Shown: piece after piece, positions 1 to 6,630 of the stretch
Position numbering within the stretch: the stretch's first letter is position 1
How the letters are laid out: each line of letters opens with the position of its first letter
DNA from: Betaproteobacteria bacterium
Lineage (GTDB): Bacteria; Pseudomonadota; Gammaproteobacteria; Burkholderiales; Burkholderiaceae_A
Assembly (NCBI GenBank): GCA_028139685.1
Contig: JAOINQ010000023.1
Coordinates: forward strand, 1 to 12,482
Length of the DNA: 12,482 nt
Reading direction: 5' to 3'
Position numbers and translations under genes: made by a program
The notes under the pieces: generated by a model
What the model was told of the DNA's origin: nothing
What the model saw: the letters and a program-made list of their open reading frames with translations, nothing else
Databases searched by the model: none

Positions 1-1
1 G

Positions 2-271
2 TTAATTGCCGTTGTGATGATAGGTGTTGACCCGGGGGCTTTTTGGGGACAAATGTCTAGTGGCGTTGATTTCCGTGAAGATGTCCTCAATGGAATAACG
101 AAAAGCTGCATTTTTGGCATAGCCATTACGCAAATTGCTCTATATATGGGCAATTCTGCAAAACCAACGCCAGAGGGGGTGTCCTCCGCAACCACTTCAT
201 GTGTTGTCATTAGCGCCTTTGCAATTTTAGGCCTTGATTTTATCTTGACTGCTTTTATGTTTAACAATTAA
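2..271 (+). CDS. mlaE: MlaE, lipid-transport permease (3' part only)
   Basis: This is the C-terminal 89 residues of the inner-membrane permease of the MlaFEDB complex, which moves phospholipids between the inner membrane and the periplasmic carrier MlaC. The open frame runs to the left edge, so the gene starts outside the window; the internal ATG at 14 is not its start. Features seen: a GADP-like 'GVDPGAFWGQM' segment, then the conserved family ending with 'PEGVSSATTSCVV' followed by a last hydrophobic helix ('SAFAILGLDFILTAFMF'). The stop TAA is at 269-271 and mlaD begins 8 bases later, as in known mla operons. The ATPase gene mlaF should lie immediately upstream of mlaE, outside the window. 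The family assignment is firm; nothing can be said about the missing N-terminal part. Confidence 0.95.
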   Translation, partial: LIAVVMIGVDPGAFWGQMSSGVDFREDVLNGITKSCIFGIAITQIALYMGNSAKPTPEGVSSATTSCVVISAFAILGLDFILTAFMFNN

Positions 272-279
272 ATAATGAT

Positions 280-741
280 ATGAACAATAATTTAACAAAG
301 TTTTCTGTAGGCGTATTTTTGCTTTTTGGGCTCTTATCAATTCTTTTTTTATCATTAAAAGCGAGTAACCTTGTTGGCTCATCTTATGCAGATGGCTACA
401 GATTGGTAGCATTTTTTGATAATGTGGGAGGGTTAAAGCCTCGAGCGGCTGTTAGAAGTTCGGGCGTGCTCGTGGGGAGGGTTGAAAAGATAGAATTTGA
501 CGATGAAATATATCAGGCCAAGGTTTTTCTAAGGGTCGACAAGGATATGAAATTTCCTATAGATAGCTCGATAAAAGTACTCACTGCTGGGCTATTAGGT
601 GAGAATTATCTCGGTATAATGCCTGGTGCTGAAACCGAGTATTTTGCTGATTCTGATGAGATAGAGCTGACACAATCTGCGGTTATTTTGGAAAATATTA
701 TTTCCCAATTTCTTTATAATTTTCAGGAAAACAAAGAATAA
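280..741 (+). CDS. mlaD: MlaD, MCE-domain phospholipid-binding subunit
   Basis: This is an inner-membrane-anchored periplasmic protein. In the family, MlaD forms a hexameric ring on MlaE and passes lipid to or from MlaC. Seen: 153 residues; one N-terminal membrane helix at about residues 8-27; an MCE domain at about 39-116 with the typical 'DNVGGLKPRAAVRSSGVLVG' opening and 'LTAGLLGENYLGI' close; a C-terminal helix ending 'SAVILENIISQFLYNF', which matches the family tail and probably lies in the ring pore. It is shorter than E. coli MlaD (about 183 aa) because it lacks the low-complexity C-terminal extension. The ATG at 280 has no clear Shine-Dalgarno sequence, so translation is probably coupled to mlaE, whose stop is 8 bases upstream. 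Confidence 0.95.
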   Translation: MNNNLTKFSVGVFLLFGLLSILFLSLKASNLVGSSYADGYRLVAFFDNVGGLKPRAAVRSSGVLVGRVEKIEFDDEIYQAKVFLRVDKDMKFPIDSSIKVLTAGLLGENYLGIMPGAETEYFADSDEIELTQSAVILENIISQFLYNFQENKE

Positions 742-802
742 GTGTTAATGTTATCATTTCGGGTAGCGACATGCATAGACGTTTAACCGTGACGGAAATT
801 AA

Positions 803-1492
803 GTGAAGATACACTGTTTAGTTACCATCATTTTGTTTAGCTTACTGGTATCGGGCTGCGCCGGACTTCTGCGCCAAGAGGGTTCAAATGACCCTCGAGA
901 CCCGTGGGAAGGAACTAATAGAGCCATATTTAAGTTCAATGAAAGCGTAGACAAAACAATCCTTAAGCCGCTGGCTCAGGGTTACGAAAAGAACGTGCCA
1001 CAGAAAATGAGAATGCATATAACTAATTTTTTTTCGAATCTTGGTGATTTGATGACTGCAATCCAACATGCACTTCAGTTAGATTTTCGGAGCTCTACTG
1101 AGTCCGCTACACGATTCCTAGTTAACTCTACAGTAGGCATACTCGGGTTCAATGATGTTGCTTCGAAATTTGGAGTTGCAAAAACTGATGAGGACACTGG
1201 ACAAACGTTGGGAACATACGGGGTTTCTTCTGGTCCATATCTTGTGTTGCCTCTCTTTGGTCCTAGTTCGGTTAGAGATGGTCTCGGAAGGATAGTCGAC
1301 TTGTTTGCTGATCCCCTCAATGACATTGCCGAATCCAAAGAGACTAAAACGGTTGCGAATGCACTAAAAGTCGTTGATACCAGAGCTAGGGTGTTGTCTG
1401 CGGAGCAAGCTTTTGACGCACTTGCTTTTGACAGATATGTGGCAATGCGAAGCGCTTATTTTGCTATTAGAGAAGCTCAAATTGAAGATTAA
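803..1492 (+). CDS. mlaA: MlaA (VacJ), outer-membrane lipoprotein of the Mla pathway
   Basis: MlaA is the outer-membrane component that removes misplaced phospholipids from the outer leaflet and hands them to MlaC. Seen: 229 residues; a lipoprotein signal with lipobox V16-S17-G18-C19, so Cys19 is the predicted lipidated residue; then the MlaA domain with 'DPWEGTNRAIFKFNE', 'TRFLVNSTVGILGFNDVA', 'GQTLGTYGVSSGPYLVLP' and 'FGPSSVRDGLGR'. The GTG start at 803 is the first possible start after an in-frame TAA at 800 and gives a complete signal peptide. A weak GGAA ribosome site lies just upstream. The gene sits between mlaD and mlaC; in E. coli mlaA is unlinked, but in-operon mlaA is known from betaproteobacteria and others. 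A 61-base spacer separates it from mlaD, without a recognisable terminator. Confidence 0.96.
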   Translation: MKIHCLVTIILFSLLVSGCAGLLRQEGSNDPRDPWEGTNRAIFKFNESVDKTILKPLAQGYEKNVPQKMRMHITNFFSNLGDLMTAIQHALQLDFRSSTESATRFLVNSTVGILGFNDVASKFGVAKTDEDTGQTLGTYGVSSGPYLVLPLFGPSSVRDGLGRIVDLFADPLNDIAESKETKTVANALKVVDTRARVLSAEQAFDALAFDRYVAMRSAYFAIREAQIED

Positions 1493-1513
1493 AGTTTATA
1501 CCGGAGCTATACA

Positions 1514-2131
1514 ATGTTGATAAAACTTCTAATAACAATGTTATTAGGTGCTTTTGCACAGTTTTCGGCGGCGGAAATGACAAAGCCGGAGGATGTTATT
1601 TCCTCAATAACCCAGGAAATTATCAATGAGATCAAGAGCAAACCAGATCTTGCAAGCGGGAATTTAGGTAGTATTAACCAGCTAGTCGACCAAAAAGTTA
1701 TGCCAATACTTGATTTTGAAAAAATGACTTCCCTTGCGGTTGGGAAGGAGTGGAGGTCTGCTACAGAAAGTCAAAAGTCAAGTCTTATGAAAGTTTTTAG
1801 ACAGCTTCTGCTTTTGACCTACTCTGGTTCTATCAAGTTTGCCGAGCAGGCAAAAGTAAAAATATTGCCGTTACGAAGAAAACAGAATGGGAAAAATGTG
1901 GTTGTTAAGACGAAAGTTTCTGTACCTGGTCGACAGGCGGTGCCTATAAATTACAGAATGAAGATGACCGAGGCTGGTTGGAAAATTTACGATTTGAATG
2001 TTTTGGGACTATGGCTAGTGGACAATTACCGGGTACAATTTTCTCAAATTATAAGCTCCAAAGGTATTGATGGATTGATAAAAGAAATTGACGAAAAGAA
2101 TCGTAAGTTAATGAGTAAAAGTAATTCTTGA
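1514..2131 (+). CDS. mlaC: MlaC, periplasmic phospholipid carrier
   Basis: MlaC is a soluble periplasmic protein that ferries phospholipid between MlaA in the outer membrane and MlaFEDB in the inner membrane. Seen: 205 residues; a cleavable signal peptide at residues 1 to about 20 ('LLITMLLGAFAQFSAA', with probable cleavage after the AA); then the MlaC/Ttg2D fold, recognisable by 'QKVMPILDFEKMTSLAVGKEW', 'FRQLLLLTYSGSI' and the C-terminal 'GWKIYDLNVLGLWLVDNYR'. Length is normal for the family. The start ATG has a good ribosome site, GGAG at 1503-1506, 7 bases upstream. The stop TGA (2129-2131) directly abuts the ATG of mlaB, which suggests coupled translation. Confidence 0.95.
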   Translation: MLIKLLITMLLGAFAQFSAAEMTKPEDVISSITQEIINEIKSKPDLASGNLGSINQLVDQKVMPILDFEKMTSLAVGKEWRSATESQKSSLMKVFRQLLLLTYSGSIKFAEQAKVKILPLRRKQNGKNVVVKTKVSVPGRQAVPINYRMKMTEAGWKIYDLNVLGLWLVDNYRVQFSQIISSKGIDGLIKEIDEKNRKLMSKSNS

Positions 2132-2449
2132 ATGTCTGGTCTTGGTAAAAAGCAGTCCACGAAGCTTTATGTTGGAGAGGAACTCACGAAAACAACCATT
2201 GTTCAGGAGCTATCTAATGCAATAGCTTTTTTGAAAACGCATGGGTCTTCTAAACAGTTGTCAATCGTCAGTATCGACTTTATTAAGCTCAAGAGAGTTG
2301 ATACATTGGCGGTTGTTTTTATTGTTCAAATTGAACGATTTATTTCAAGAAGTTCAGAGGATTTTAAAATTTCGTATCAAAACTTGCCAAATGACTTAAC
2401 CTCTCTTTTGAAGTTAACCTCGATGGAGCAGGCTATTTTCAATGATTAG
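2132..2449 (+). CDS. mlaB: MlaB, STAS-domain subunit of the Mla ABC transporter
   Basis: This is a small cytoplasmic STAS protein; in the family MlaB binds the ATPase MlaF and is needed for assembly and activity of the MlaFEDB complex. Seen: 105 residues, with a single STAS-like domain. The typical core is the strand 'LSIVSIDF' followed by 'LKRVDTLAVVFIVQ', in which T58 of the V-D-T motif occupies the place of the functionally important threonine of E. coli MlaB. The C-terminal 'FKISYQNLPNDLTSLLKL' fits the 'l.n.p..l..la.l.g' ending. STAS proteins diverge quickly, so the name rests partly on position, directly after mlaC. It begins right after the mlaC stop, without a ribosome site of its own. 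Confidence 0.88.
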   Translation: MSGLGKKQSTKLYVGEELTKTTIVQELSNAIAFLKTHGSSKQLSIVSIDFIKLKRVDTLAVVFIVQIERFISRSSEDFKISYQNLPNDLTSLLKLTSMEQAIFND

Positions 2450-2452
2450 TAA

Positions 2453-3178
2453 ATGAGTGCTATCGTTTTTAAAAATTTATCAAAAACATATCAAAAGAAT
2501 GGAATTTCTTTTGAGGCGTTGAAAGATATTACACTCACAATTAAAAAAGGTGAGTTTTTCGGACTTCTAGGTCCTAACGGCGCAGGGAAAACATCGTTGA
2601 TTAGCATCTTAGCGGGTTTAAATGATCCATGTGCTGGGTCGGTGGAAGTTTTTGGAACAGACATTAAGCGAGACCCTAGGTATGTAAAGTCAAATCTTGG
2701 GATAGTACCTCAAGAATTAGTTTTCGACCCTTTTTTTTCTGTCATTGAGACTTTAAGAATTCAATCTGGCTTTTTTGGATTGCGAAATAACGAAGCATGG
2801 TTAAAAGAGTGTTTGCATGCTCTAGGTCTTGCGGATAGGGTTAACTCAAATATGCGTTCTCTTTCGGGAGGTATGAAAAGACGAGTATTAATAGCCCAGG
2901 CTATAGTGCATAAACCCTCTATCATCATTTTAGACGAGCCTACTGCCGGAGTTGATGTTGATCTGCGTGAAAGCTTGTGGAATTTCGTAACAAAACTCAA
3001 CGCAGATGGTCATACAATTATTCTTACGACGCATTATTTGGAGGAGGCTGAGGCCCTTTGTGGCAGGGTTGCATTTTTAAAGGAAGGAAGACTTTGCGCT
3101 ATGAAATCCACAAAGGATCTAAAGTTGCTAGATGGAGGATTAAAAGAATATTTTCGAAAGATTAATTTGAAAGAGTGA
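2453..3178 (+). CDS. ABC-2 type ATPase, YadG-like, without partner permease
   Basis: This is a cytoplasmic ATP-binding subunit of an ABC-2 type exporter; the substrate is unknown. Seen in 241 residues: Walker A GPNGAGKT at 40-47, Q-loop Q87 (VPQE), signature LSGGM at 137-141, Walker B IIILDEP with D161/E162, and H-loop H194 (TTHYLEEAE). The blocks 'VPQELVFDPF', 'LSGGMKRR', 'DEPTAGVDVDLR' and 'ILTTHYLEEAE' closely resemble E. coli YadG. YadG and similar proteins are about 300 aa, so this copy lacks about 60 residues of the C-terminal region; its end 'LKEYFRKI' looks like the usual 'LEE.F..L' terminus placed too early. In related gene orders a permease gene follows, whereas here ibaG starts one base after the stop. 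The catalytic motifs are intact, so it may still function with a permease encoded elsewhere. Confidence 0.93.
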   Translation: MSAIVFKNLSKTYQKNGISFEALKDITLTIKKGEFFGLLGPNGAGKTSLISILAGLNDPCAGSVEVFGTDIKRDPRYVKSNLGIVPQELVFDPFFSVIETLRIQSGFFGLRNNEAWLKECLHALGLADRVNSNMRSLSGGMKRRVLIAQAIVHKPSIIILDEPTAGVDVDLRESLWNFVTKLNADGHTIILTTHYLEEAEALCGRVAFLKEGRLCAMKSTKDLKLLDGGLKEYFRKINLKE

Positions 3179-3179
3179 T

Positions 3180-3422
3180 ATGGAAGACATTCAAAATAAA
3201 ATCAGGGATTTTATTAGTAAAAGAATCGCAGTGTCTCATTTGGTTGTTGAAGGTGATGGAAGTCACTTTCAAGCGGTAATTGTGAGTAATGATTTTGATA
3301 AATTGGGCAGAGTAGAAAGACATAAGTTGGTTTATGATGCTCTTGGAAACTGTTTTGCAGAAGATGTGCATGCTTTATCTTTTAAAACGTACACTGAAGT
3401 CGAGTGGAAAAATTTAAAGTAA
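3180..3422 (+). CDS. ibaG: IbaG/BolA-family protein
   Basis: This is a small cytoplasmic BolA-like protein. Family members bind monothiol glutaredoxin and share a [2Fe-2S] cluster; E. coli IbaG (YrbA) is acid-induced and encoded next to murA and the mla genes, the same setting as here. Seen: 80 residues with the BolA motifs 'VEGDGSHFQAVIVS' (H29), 'RVERHKLVYDALG' and '[14 protein letters not shown]', where H64 is the conserved C-terminal histidine used in cluster binding. Its ATG lies one base after the stop of the upstream ATPase, and its last 19 bases overlap the start of murA in another frame, so expression is probably coupled to murA. Confidence 0.95.
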   Translation: MEDIQNKIRDFISKRIAVSHLVVEGDGSHFQAVIVSNDFDKLGRVERHKLVYDALGNCFAEDVHALSFKTYTEVEWKNLK

Positions 3423-4660
3423 ACGGTCCCACGAGACTTTCAGGGGAAATATTTTTGGATGGGGCTAAAAATGCTTGTTTACCCATATTCTGTGCATCCT
3501 TATTATCGTCTGAAGAACTCAGAGTTTTAAACGTTCCCAGACTTGGAGATGTTCAAACGCTACTGGCTCTGTTGCGTAATTTAGGCGTAGAAGATGAAGT
3601 AGATTTCGAAGGCAAAACATGTGTTCTAAATGGCAAAGGGGTTAGTTCTAATCTCGTCTCGTATGAACTTGTCAAGACAATGCGCGCTTCGATCCTAACA
3701 TTGGGCCCGCTGTTGGCACGACTCGGAGAGGTACGGGTAAGTTTGCCCGGTGGATGTGCTATAGGCCAAAGGCCTGTTGATCAGCATATAAAAGGTTTGG
3801 AAAAAATGGGGGCTGAAATTACGCTTCGGGATGGGTACATTTCTGCAAAAGCGAACAAGTTGAAAGGTGCTAGAATTGTAACTGATTTGGTAACGGTTAC
3901 AGGTACTGAAAACCTTATGATGGCTGCTTGCCTCGCTGAAGGGAATACGGTAATTGAAAATGCTGCTAGAGAGCCGGAAGTAGTTGACCTCGCTCGTTGT
4001 TTAATTTCCATGGGTGCTAAGATTCAGGGTGCAGGAACTGATATTATTTGCGTAGAGGGAGTTAGTCAGTTGCATGCCGCAAGCCATAGAGTAATTCCGG
4101 ATCGGATAGAAGCTGGTACTTTTATTTGTGCCGTTGCTGCCTGCGGGGGAAGTGTTTTTGTAAGAAATTTCGACAAGGAAATAATGGGGTTAAGTTATGA
4201 AAAGCTCCAGTTGTGTGGAGGAGAATTCCTTGAAGTTAATGGTGGGCTTAAGGTTAATTTCGCCAAGAGACCTAAGGCTGTTAGCTATCAGACAGCCCCA
4301 TATCCTGGATTTGCAACTGATATGCAAGCTCAATTAATGGCCGTAAATGCAGTTAGTGATGGAGTTGCTCTTATTGATGAAAGTATCTTTGAAAATCGCT
4401 TTATGCATGTTTCCGAGATGCAGAGAATGGGTGCCGATATAAAGGTAAAGGGAAGAACTGCAGTTGTTCAGGGAAAAAAACGGCTATCAGCTGCAAAATT
4501 AATGGCGACTGATTTGAGAGCTTCAGCGGGACTAGTTTTAGCGGCATTGGTTGCTGATGGAGAAAGTGTAGTTGATAGGATCTATCATTTAGATAGGGGT
4601 TATGTAAATATGGATAAGAAATTAGCTGAACTAGGAGCTAACGTTTTGCGAATAAAATAA
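3404..4660 (+). CDS. murA: MurA, UDP-N-acetylglucosamine 1-carboxyvinyltransferase
   Basis: MurA catalyses the first committed step of peptidoglycan synthesis in the cytoplasm: transfer of enolpyruvate from PEP to UDP-GlcNAc. It is the target of fosfomycin. Seen: 418 residues, the normal length; K22 in 'DGAKNA'; catalytic loop '[14 protein letters not shown]' with Cys118, so the fosfomycin-sensitive Cys form and not the Asp form; '[13 protein letters not shown]'; 'PDRIEAGTF'; 'FATDMQAQ' with the catalytic Asp; 'FENRFMHV' and '[11 protein letters not shown]'. The GTG start at 3404 gives the canonical N-terminus M-E-K-F-K-V-N-G-P and lies inside ibaG. The stop TAA shares one base with the hisG ATG. 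All active-site blocks are intact. Confidence 0.98.
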   Translation: MEKFKVNGPTRLSGEIFLDGAKNACLPIFCASLLSSEELRVLNVPRLGDVQTLLALLRNLGVEDEVDFEGKTCVLNGKGVSSNLVSYELVKTMRASILTLGPLLARLGEVRVSLPGGCAIGQRPVDQHIKGLEKMGAEITLRDGYISAKANKLKGARIVTDLVTVTGTENLMMAACLAEGNTVIENAAREPEVVDLARCLISMGAKIQGAGTDIICVEGVSQLHAASHRVIPDRIEAGTFICAVAACGGSVFVRNFDKEIMGLSYEKLQLCGGEFLEVNGGLKVNFAKRPKAVSYQTAPYPGFATDMQAQLMAVNAVSDGVALIDESIFENRFMHVSEMQRMGADIKVKGRTAVVQGKKRLSAAKLMATDLRASAGLVLAALVADGESVVDRIYHLDRGYVNMDKKLAELGANVLRIK

Positions 4661-5325
4661 TGATTACATTTGCGCTGCCAAAAGGAAGAATATTTAAGGA
4701 GGTCTCAGAACTTCTTCGAAAAACAGATTTTCCTGAGTTTGACTACCAAGATATTTCAAGAAATTTAGTCATTAAAACGAATGACCCAGAAGTTAGGTTG
4801 CTAATTGTACGTAGCCAGGATGTCCCAACTTATGTACATTATGGAGCAGCTGATATTGGTGTGGTTGGCTCAGATGTTCTTGAAGAGTTAGATTCCGGAG
4901 ATGTATATCAACCGCTTGATTTAGGTATTGGGTTATGTAAGTTATCAGTTGCGGCCGCAGAGATTGAGATGTACGAGTCACTGCTTGAATCTGATTTACC
5001 GATAACTATTGCAACAAAATATCCCAAGCAAACACTCGAATATTTTTGCAAGAAAGGAAAAAACGTTAATCTCGTGAAACTTTATGGTTCAATTGAACTA
5101 GCACCGCTTGTGGATCTCGCTCATGCAGTTGTTGATCTTGTTTCGACGGGAAGAACTTTGAAAGCTAACGGGCTGGTCGAAGTTGAACTTATCAAGAATA
5201 TTTCATCGAGATTAATAATTAATAAAGCATCTTTGAAATTAAAAGATAATTCAATGACTGAAATTCTAGAGGGGTTGCGATTAGTTGTAGATGAGAGAGG
5301 GCGAGGAAAAACTATCAATGATTAA
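4660..5325 (+). CDS. hisG: HisG, ATP phosphoribosyltransferase, short form
   Basis: HisG catalyses step 1 of histidine synthesis: ATP + PRPP to phosphoribosyl-ATP. Seen: 221 residues with 'FALPKGRIF' at the N-terminus, 'GAADIGVVGSDVL' and the PRPP-binding loop D-L-V-S-T-G-R-T-L at 159-167. It ends shortly after 'EILEGLRLVVDERGRG', so the C-terminal regulatory (histidine-binding) domain of the about 300-residue long form is absent. Short HisG enzymes are known to need HisZ, a histidyl-tRNA-synthetase-like subunit, for activity and feedback inhibition. No hisZ is present in this window, so it should be encoded elsewhere. The ATG overlaps the murA stop by one base. No his leader peptide or attenuator can fit upstream. 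Confidence 0.97.
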   Translation: MITFALPKGRIFKEVSELLRKTDFPEFDYQDISRNLVIKTNDPEVRLLIVRSQDVPTYVHYGAADIGVVGSDVLEELDSGDVYQPLDLGIGLCKLSVAAAEIEMYESLLESDLPITIATKYPKQTLEYFCKKGKNVNLVKLYGSIELAPLVDLAHAVVDLVSTGRTLKANGLVEVELIKNISSRLIINKASLKLKDNSMTEILEGLRLVVDERGRGKTIND

Positions 5326-6622
5326 GAAACTTGACAGCAAACAAGAGAGTTTTAAGGATGATTTTGAAAATTTAATATCTATCTCAGAACCAGATCAAGC
5401 TAAAATTTCGCAGATCGTTAAGCAAATTATAGAGGATGTAAAATTAAATGGTGATTCTGCGGTGGCAGAATATTCTAAGAAATTTGACGGAAATTCTTTC
5501 TCCGGTGTCGAACAAATTTTATTAGATGATGATACGAAACAGAGAATATTGAGCGCTGGTTCAAAAGATCAAATAGTCGCTATGGAGAAAGCTTATGATC
5601 GTATTAGGCGATACCACGGCCATCAAAAAATTGTTCCTTATTCGTATACCGATTCGAATGGCTCCCATTTTTCAATGCGAGTTTTGCCGCTCGAGAAAGT
5701 GGGAATTTATGTGCCTGGAGGAAAAGCTGCTTATCCATCGTCTGTGATGATGAATGCTGTTCCAGCCACTGTCGCTGGCGTAAAGGAAATTGTTATGGTG
5801 GTACCCTCAACTAGTGGAGAGATAAACGAATTAGTTCTCGCTGCTGCGGCTATTTCAGGGGTCGATAAAATTTTTAATATTGGCGGAGCTCAGGCAATTG
5901 CTGCGTTAGCTTTTGGTACTCGAAGTATCCCAAGAGTTGACAAGATAGTGGGACCAGGGAATGCGTATGTTGCCGAAGCGAAGCGCCAAGTTTTTGGTTC
6001 AGTTGGTATTGATATGGTTGCCGGACCTTCAGAGATCCTAATTATCGCTGATAAGAGTGCTAATCCAGAATGGATCACAATGGATTTGTTTTCTCAGGCA
6101 GAGCATGATGAACTCGCTCGGGCGATTCTTATAAGCCCTTCGGATGATTTGCTGGAGCAGGTGGAAAAATGTATCCCAAAAATGCTTCCCAAAATGTCAA
6201 GAGTTGAAATTATACGAGAATCCTTAAATCGAAATAGTGCCCTGGTAAAAGTAAATGACATGGATGAAGCTTGTGCACTTACAAATCAAATAGCGCCTGA
6301 ACATTTAGAATTGGCTGTTGAAAACCCTGTAGAGCTTATTCCTAAGATTAAAAATGCTGGTTCAATCTTCGCAGGTAAGTTTTCATCTGAGGCGTTGGGA
6401 GATTACTGTGCTGGGCCGAATCATGTCTTACCAACTTCTGGTTCCGCACGATTTTCATCGGGTCTAAGCGTATTTGATTTTCTAAAAAGAACAAGTGTAA
6501 TAAACGTTTCAGAAGAAGGTGCAGCAGAGCTTGGCCCCATCGCTTCTACCTTAGCAAGAGGTGAGACCCTAACCGCTCATGCATTATCAGCAGAACTAAG
6601 ATTTAAAAAAGGGAAAATTTAG
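5318..6622 (+). CDS. hisD: HisD, histidinol dehydrogenase
   Basis: HisD performs the last two steps, NAD-dependent four-electron oxidation of L-histidinol to L-histidine via the aldehyde. Seen: 434 residues; zinc ligands of the family at Q260 and H263 ('SQAEHDE'), D362 ('ALGDYCAGPNHVLPTS') and H421; catalytic E328-H329 in 'APEHLEL'; nucleotide-site blocks 'VPGGKAAYPSSVMMN' and 'GPGNAYVAEAKRQVFG'. The start was set at ATG 5318 because it yields the canonical N-terminus M-I-K-K-L-D-S. An in-frame ATG at 5291 adds nine residues unlike the family. The chosen start overlaps the hisG stop by 8 bases; a GAGG lies 11 bases upstream. The stop TAG overlaps that of hisC on the other strand, so the two genes converge. 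Confidence 0.97.
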   Translation: MIKKLDSKQESFKDDFENLISISEPDQAKISQIVKQIIEDVKLNGDSAVAEYSKKFDGNSFSGVEQILLDDDTKQRILSAGSKDQIVAMEKAYDRIRRYHGHQKIVPYSYTDSNGSHFSMRVLPLEKVGIYVPGGKAAYPSSVMMNAVPATVAGVKEIVMVVPSTSGEINELVLAAAAISGVDKIFNIGGAQAIAALAFGTRSIPRVDKIVGPGNAYVAEAKRQVFGSVGIDMVAGPSEILIIADKSANPEWITMDLFSQAEHDELARAILISPSDDLLEQVEKCIPKMLPKMSRVEIIRESLNRNSALVKVNDMDEACALTNQIAPEHLELAVENPVELIPKIKNAGSIFAGKFSSEALGDYCAGPNHVLPTSGSARFSSGLSVFDFLKRTSVINVSEEGAAELGPIASTLARGETLTAHALSAELRFKKGKI

Positions 6623-6630
6623 TTTTTCCC
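6605..6630 (-). terminator. Intrinsic terminator of hisC, inside the 3' end of hisD
   Basis: Read on the minus strand, the sequence forms a 7-bp stem GGGAAAA / TTTTCCC with the 6-base loop ACTAAA, followed at once by six T residues. The stop codon of hisC lies in the loop. On the plus strand the same stem is followed by TGAGATC, so no U-tract, and it should not terminate hisD transcripts. The stem has only three G-C pairs, so it may be of moderate strength. The same bases encode the last residues of HisD (F-K-K-G-K-I). Confidence 0.6.

Noticed and set aside
1075..1338. Antisense 87-codon frame opposite mlaA
   Set aside because: It is a shadow of a conserved gene, with no motif and no start signal.
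5291..5317. Upstream start for hisD at 5291
   Set aside because: It would add nine residues not typical of HisD; ATG 5318 gives the standard M-I-K-K-L-D-S start.
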